From Paracoccaceae bacterium Fryx2 (GTDB lineage: Bacteria; Pseudomonadota; Alphaproteobacteria; Rhodobacterales; Rhodobacteraceae): 64,000 nucleotides of DNA. Shown here piece by piece: positions 62,057 to 64,000 of the stretch. Location: assembly GCA_032334235.1 (NCBI GenBank), contig JAVSGI010000005.1, positions 1,550,001 through 1,614,000 of the forward strand, given 5' to 3'. The notes below the pieces were generated by a model. The model saw only the letters and a program-made list of their open reading frames with translations, ran no database searches and had not been told where the DNA came from. How positions within the stretch are numbered: position 1 is the stretch's first letter; each line of letters opens with the position of its first letter. The position numbers were made by a program, and so were the translations under genes.

Positions 62057-62818
62057 ATGATGCGCCAAAATGACCGGCTTGCGACGCTGCTGGGCGACAT
62101 GCTGTCAGCCCTTGGCCTGCTGACCCGCCTGCCGCTGCCCGGCACCCTGCCCGCCCCGCGCGGCCCCGCCGCCGCCTGGGCCTGGCCGCTGGCGGGGCTG
62201 GCGGTCGGGTCGCTCGCGGCGGGGGTTGCGGTGCTGGCACTGGCCGCCGGGCTGCCCGCGGGGCTGGCGGCCGCCTTCGCGCTGGCCACGCAGGTGATGG
62301 TGACGGGGGCGATGCACGAGGACGGGCTTGCCGACACCGCCGACGGGCTGTGGGGCGGCTGGGACAAGGAGCGGCGGCTGGCGATCATGAAGGGCAGCAC
62401 GGTCGGCAGCTACGCCGTGATGGCGCTGGTGCTGGGCGGTCTGGCGCGCTGGGTGGCGGTGGCCGCGCTGCTGGAGGCCGGGGCCTGGCCGGTGCTGATC
62501 GCGGCGGGGGTGCTGTCACGGGCGCCGATGGCGGTGATGCAGGCGGTGATGCCCAATGCAAGGGGGGCGGGGCTGTCACATGCGATGGGTCGGCCGGACA
62601 TGCGGACTGCGGCGCTGGGGGTTGGCCTCGCGCTGGGTCTGGCGCTGGCGCTGGCGGGGACGCCCGCCTTCGGGATGGCGCTCGGCATTGCCGCCGTCTG
62701 CCTCGGGCTGGGGCTGGTGGCCCGCGCCAAGATCGGCGGCCAGACCGGGGACATTCTGGGGGCGGCGCAGCAGGTGTCGGAACTGGCTGCCCTGACGGTT
62801 GCGGTGGCGCTGCTGTGA
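62057..62818 (+). CDS. cobS: Adenosylcobinamide-GDP ribazoletransferase (cobalamin synthase)
   Basis: A 253-residue membrane enzyme that joins alpha-ribazole to adenosylcobinamide-GDP, the last step of cobalamin assembly. The metal motif [36 protein letters not shown] is complete, with several hydrophobic spans. ATG 62057 follows AAAGGA. CobT makes its substrate. Two TAC-loop hairpins follow the stop. Confidence 0.95.
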   Translation: MMRQNDRLATLLGDMLSALGLLTRLPLPGTLPAPRGPAAAWAWPLAGLAVGSLAAGVAVLALAAGLPAGLAAAFALATQVMVTGAMHEDGLADTADGLWGGWDKERRLAIMKGSTVGSYAVMALVLGGLARWVAVAALLEAGAWPVLIAAGVLSRAPMAVMQAVMPNARGAGLSHAMGRPDMRTAALGVGLALGLALALAGTPAFGMALGIAAVCLGLGLVARAKIGGQTGDILGAAQQVSELAALTVAVALL

Positions 62819-62825
62819 CGGAAGG

Positions 62826-62846
62826 CGATTTTTCTACGAAAAATCG
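62826..62846. repeat. AT-rich TAC-loop hairpin (family A, copy 4)
   Basis: CGATTTTTC-TAC-GAAAAATCG, a 9-bp stem eight bases after the cobS stop, between convergent cobS and carD. Confidence 0.75.
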
Positions 62847-62862
62847 GCGGCACGGCGAAGCG

Positions 62863-62881
62863 GATCTTTCGTAGAAAGATC
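62863..62881. repeat. AT-rich TAC-loop hairpin (family A, copy 5, inverted)
   Basis: GATCTTTC-GTA-GAAAGATC, 8-bp stem, the inverted, slightly diverged partner of copy 4, 36 bases away. Confidence 0.7.
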
Positions 62882-62941
62882 GGGCCAGAAGAAAACCGCA
62901 GCCTTGCAGCCGCGGTTTTCAGTCCGGCGTGTCGGATCGGT

Positions 62942-63451
62942 TCAGGCTGCGCGCGACAGCAGCACGGAATCCACCGTCTTCTGCGCCCCGGCCTCGTCGA
63001 CGCCGCTGACGGCCGCGACTTCGCGGGTCAGGCGTTCCAGGGCCGCTTCGTAAAGCTGCCGTTCGGAATAGCTCTGTTCGCGCTGGTCGTCGGTGCGGTA
63101 GAGGTCGCGCACCACTTCCGCGATCGACAGCAGGTCGCCGGAGTTGATCTTCTGTTCGTATTCCTGCGCGCGGCGCGACCACATGGCGCGCTTTACCCGG
63201 GCCTTGCCCTTCAGCGTGTCGAGCGCCTTGGTCACCACATCGGGCGAGGACAGCGAGCGCATGCCGATCTCGGTCGCCTTGTTGGTCGGAACGCGCAGCG
63301 TCATCTTGTCCTTTTCGAACGAGATGACGAACAGTTCCAGATGCAGGCCGGCAATCTCCTGCTCCTCGATGGAAATGATCTTGCCGACGCCGTGCGCCGG
63401 ATACACGACGAACTCGTTGGGACGAAACTCGGGCTTCCTGGTCTTGGTCAT
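62942..63451 (-). CDS. carD: CarD-family transcriptional regulator (CdnL-like)
   Basis: A 169-residue RNA polymerase-binding protein. The N-terminal RID/Tudor-like domain is FRPNEFVVYPAHGVGKIISIEEQEIAG...FVISFEKDKMTLRVPTNKA. The C-terminal helical DNA-binding domain includes ARVKRAMWSRRAQEYEQKINSGDLLSIAEVVRDLYR with the conserved W and R. CarD/CdnL proteins stabilise open promoter complexes, notably at rRNA promoters. ATG 63451 is preceded by GAGGA. The ferredoxin gene lies upstream on the same strand. Confidence 0.95.
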   Translation of the reverse strand: MTKTRKPEFRPNEFVVYPAHGVGKIISIEEQEIAGLHLELFVISFEKDKMTLRVPTNKATEIGMRSLSSPDVVTKALDTLKGKARVKRAMWSRRAQEYEQKINSGDLLSIAEVVRDLYRTDDQREQSYSERQLYEAALERLTREVAAVSGVDEAGAQKTVDSVLLSRAA

Positions 63452-63739
63452 TCAGTCGTTTCCTCGAAGGGTCACCCTATTGCCGACAGCAAACCACCGT
63501 CGGCGGCGCAATGCCCCGGCGATGCGAATGGTTTGTCATCAGAAATACCCCCTCAGGCGAGCAGCGCCGAGCAGGGAGTCAGGCGTCCATGCTTGTTTGT
63601 GAAGAAACGATAGCACAAAAACGGCCCGATTCCAACTGCGCCAACGGCTGGAAGCGGCTCTGAAGCGACACAATGGGATGATATTCCGTCGCAGCCGGTC
63701 AGGTCGTCACGAAAATGCGACGAATCGATCCGGAAGGGC

Positions 63740-64000
63740 TCAGCCGCCCTCGCCGGGGGTTTCGGAGAAGTATTTCGCCAGTTTGCCGGTTTCGCCGTCG
63801 CGGGCCTCGGCTTCGGCCAGCGGATCCTTGCGGGTGACGATGACCGGCCACATTTCGGAATATTTCCGGTTGAAGGTCACCCAGTCGTCCATGTCGGGTT
63901 CGGTGTCGGGGCGAATCGCGTCGGCCGGGCATTCCGGTTCGCAGACCCCGCAATCGATGCATTCATCCGGGTGGATGACCAGCATGTTCTCGCCTTCGTA
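63740..64000 (-). CDS. fdxA: Ferredoxin FdxA (7Fe type), N-terminus outside window
   Basis: The C-terminal 86 codons of a small ferredoxin. The visible sequence begins [13 protein letters not shown] and contains [16 protein letters not shown] with four Cys, then the characteristic FdxA tail ([17 protein letters not shown]...). The first Cys group lies beyond base 64000. In this family the protein is about 112 residues and carries a 3Fe-4S and a 4Fe-4S cluster. It precedes carD by 288 bases, a known alphaproteobacterial pairing. Confidence 0.93.
   Translation of the reverse strand, partial: YEGENMLVIHPDECIDCGVCEPECPADAIRPDTEPDMDDWVTFNRKYSEMWPVIVTRKDPLAEAEARDGETGKLAKYFSETPGEGG

Overview
The window is a 64 kb stretch of GC-rich bacterial chromosome (about two thirds G+C). 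Gene content and neighbour order point to an alphaproteobacterium of the family Rhodobacteraceae. The signs are glyQ-(DUF6446)-glyS, SPOR lipoprotein-dacA-tmk-holB-tatD-MBL, carD beside a 7Fe-type ferredoxin, a SAM-II riboswitch before metZ, FolE2 as GTP cyclohydrolase, and divergent cobT/cobS. No genus can be assigned from the sequence alone. There is no phage, IS, plasmid or CRISPR content; this is core chromosome. The thrS gene is cut at the left edge and the ferredoxin gene at the right edge.

Layout. 1-4.6 kb: thrS 3' end, a membrane protein, a cold-shock protein, an ArsC/Spx-like protein, DUF2177, a class V aminotransferase and two overlapping Lrp/AsnC regulators divergent from ilvC. 4.7-9.6 kb: ilvC, a divergent pyruvate phosphate dikinase-like protein and a SleB-type hydrolase. 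9.8-13.1 kb: folB-folP-glmM. 13.2-16.9 kb: glyQ-DUF6446-glyS. 17-25.5 kb: a SPOR/peptidoglycan-binding/inactive trypsin-like protein, trkH, folE2, metZ with its SAM-II riboswitch, a GST, a small lipoprotein and metY. 25.5-29.6 kb: a SIMPL protein and a large PilM...PilP-like fusion interrupted by two compensating frameshifts. 30-38.5 kb: a Kef-type antiporter, then SPOR lipoprotein-dacA-tmk-holB-tatD-MBL-AEC transporter. 38.5-44.3 kb: hisN-like phosphatase, XRE regulator, quinone oxidoreductase, LysR, DUF1127, a Bax-inhibitor-1 protein with a structured leader, a VIT-family protein and rpmG. 44.5-48.3 kb: gatCA, an excalibur-type lipoprotein, an amidase and the RNase P RNA, whose promoter lies in the amidase 3' end. 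48.3-51.5 kb: ceramidase-like protein, UPF0173 hydrolase, tadA and a RluB-type pseudouridine synthase. 51.5-57.7 kb: the most system-like stretch, a small membrane peptide, XpaC, TelA, DUF2927 lipoprotein, SPFH-GYF protein, membrane-anchored zinc-ribbon protein and an unknown convergent gene. 57.7-64 kb: DUF2189, purC, a PfkB kinase, cobT/cobS, carD and the ferredoxin.

The main points worth a second look are these. (1) The XpaC-TelA-DUF2927-SPFH-zinc-ribbon cluster looks like a merged envelope-stress module. (2) One polypeptide carries a PilM/GspL-like N-terminus and a PilP/GspC-like C-terminus. (3) A PPDK-like enzyme has a degraded ATP-grasp half. (4) A trypsin-fold protein has lost its catalytic Ser and His. 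(5) Two families of dispersed intergenic hairpins occur: an AT-rich TAC-loop hairpin at convergent gene ends, and a TTCTTGGNCCAAATA element. (6) A low-GC segment sits inside glyS.

Many convergent gene pairs are separated by perfect GC-rich hairpins that probably end transcription in both directions. All functional assignments rest on reading motifs by eye; no database search was run.
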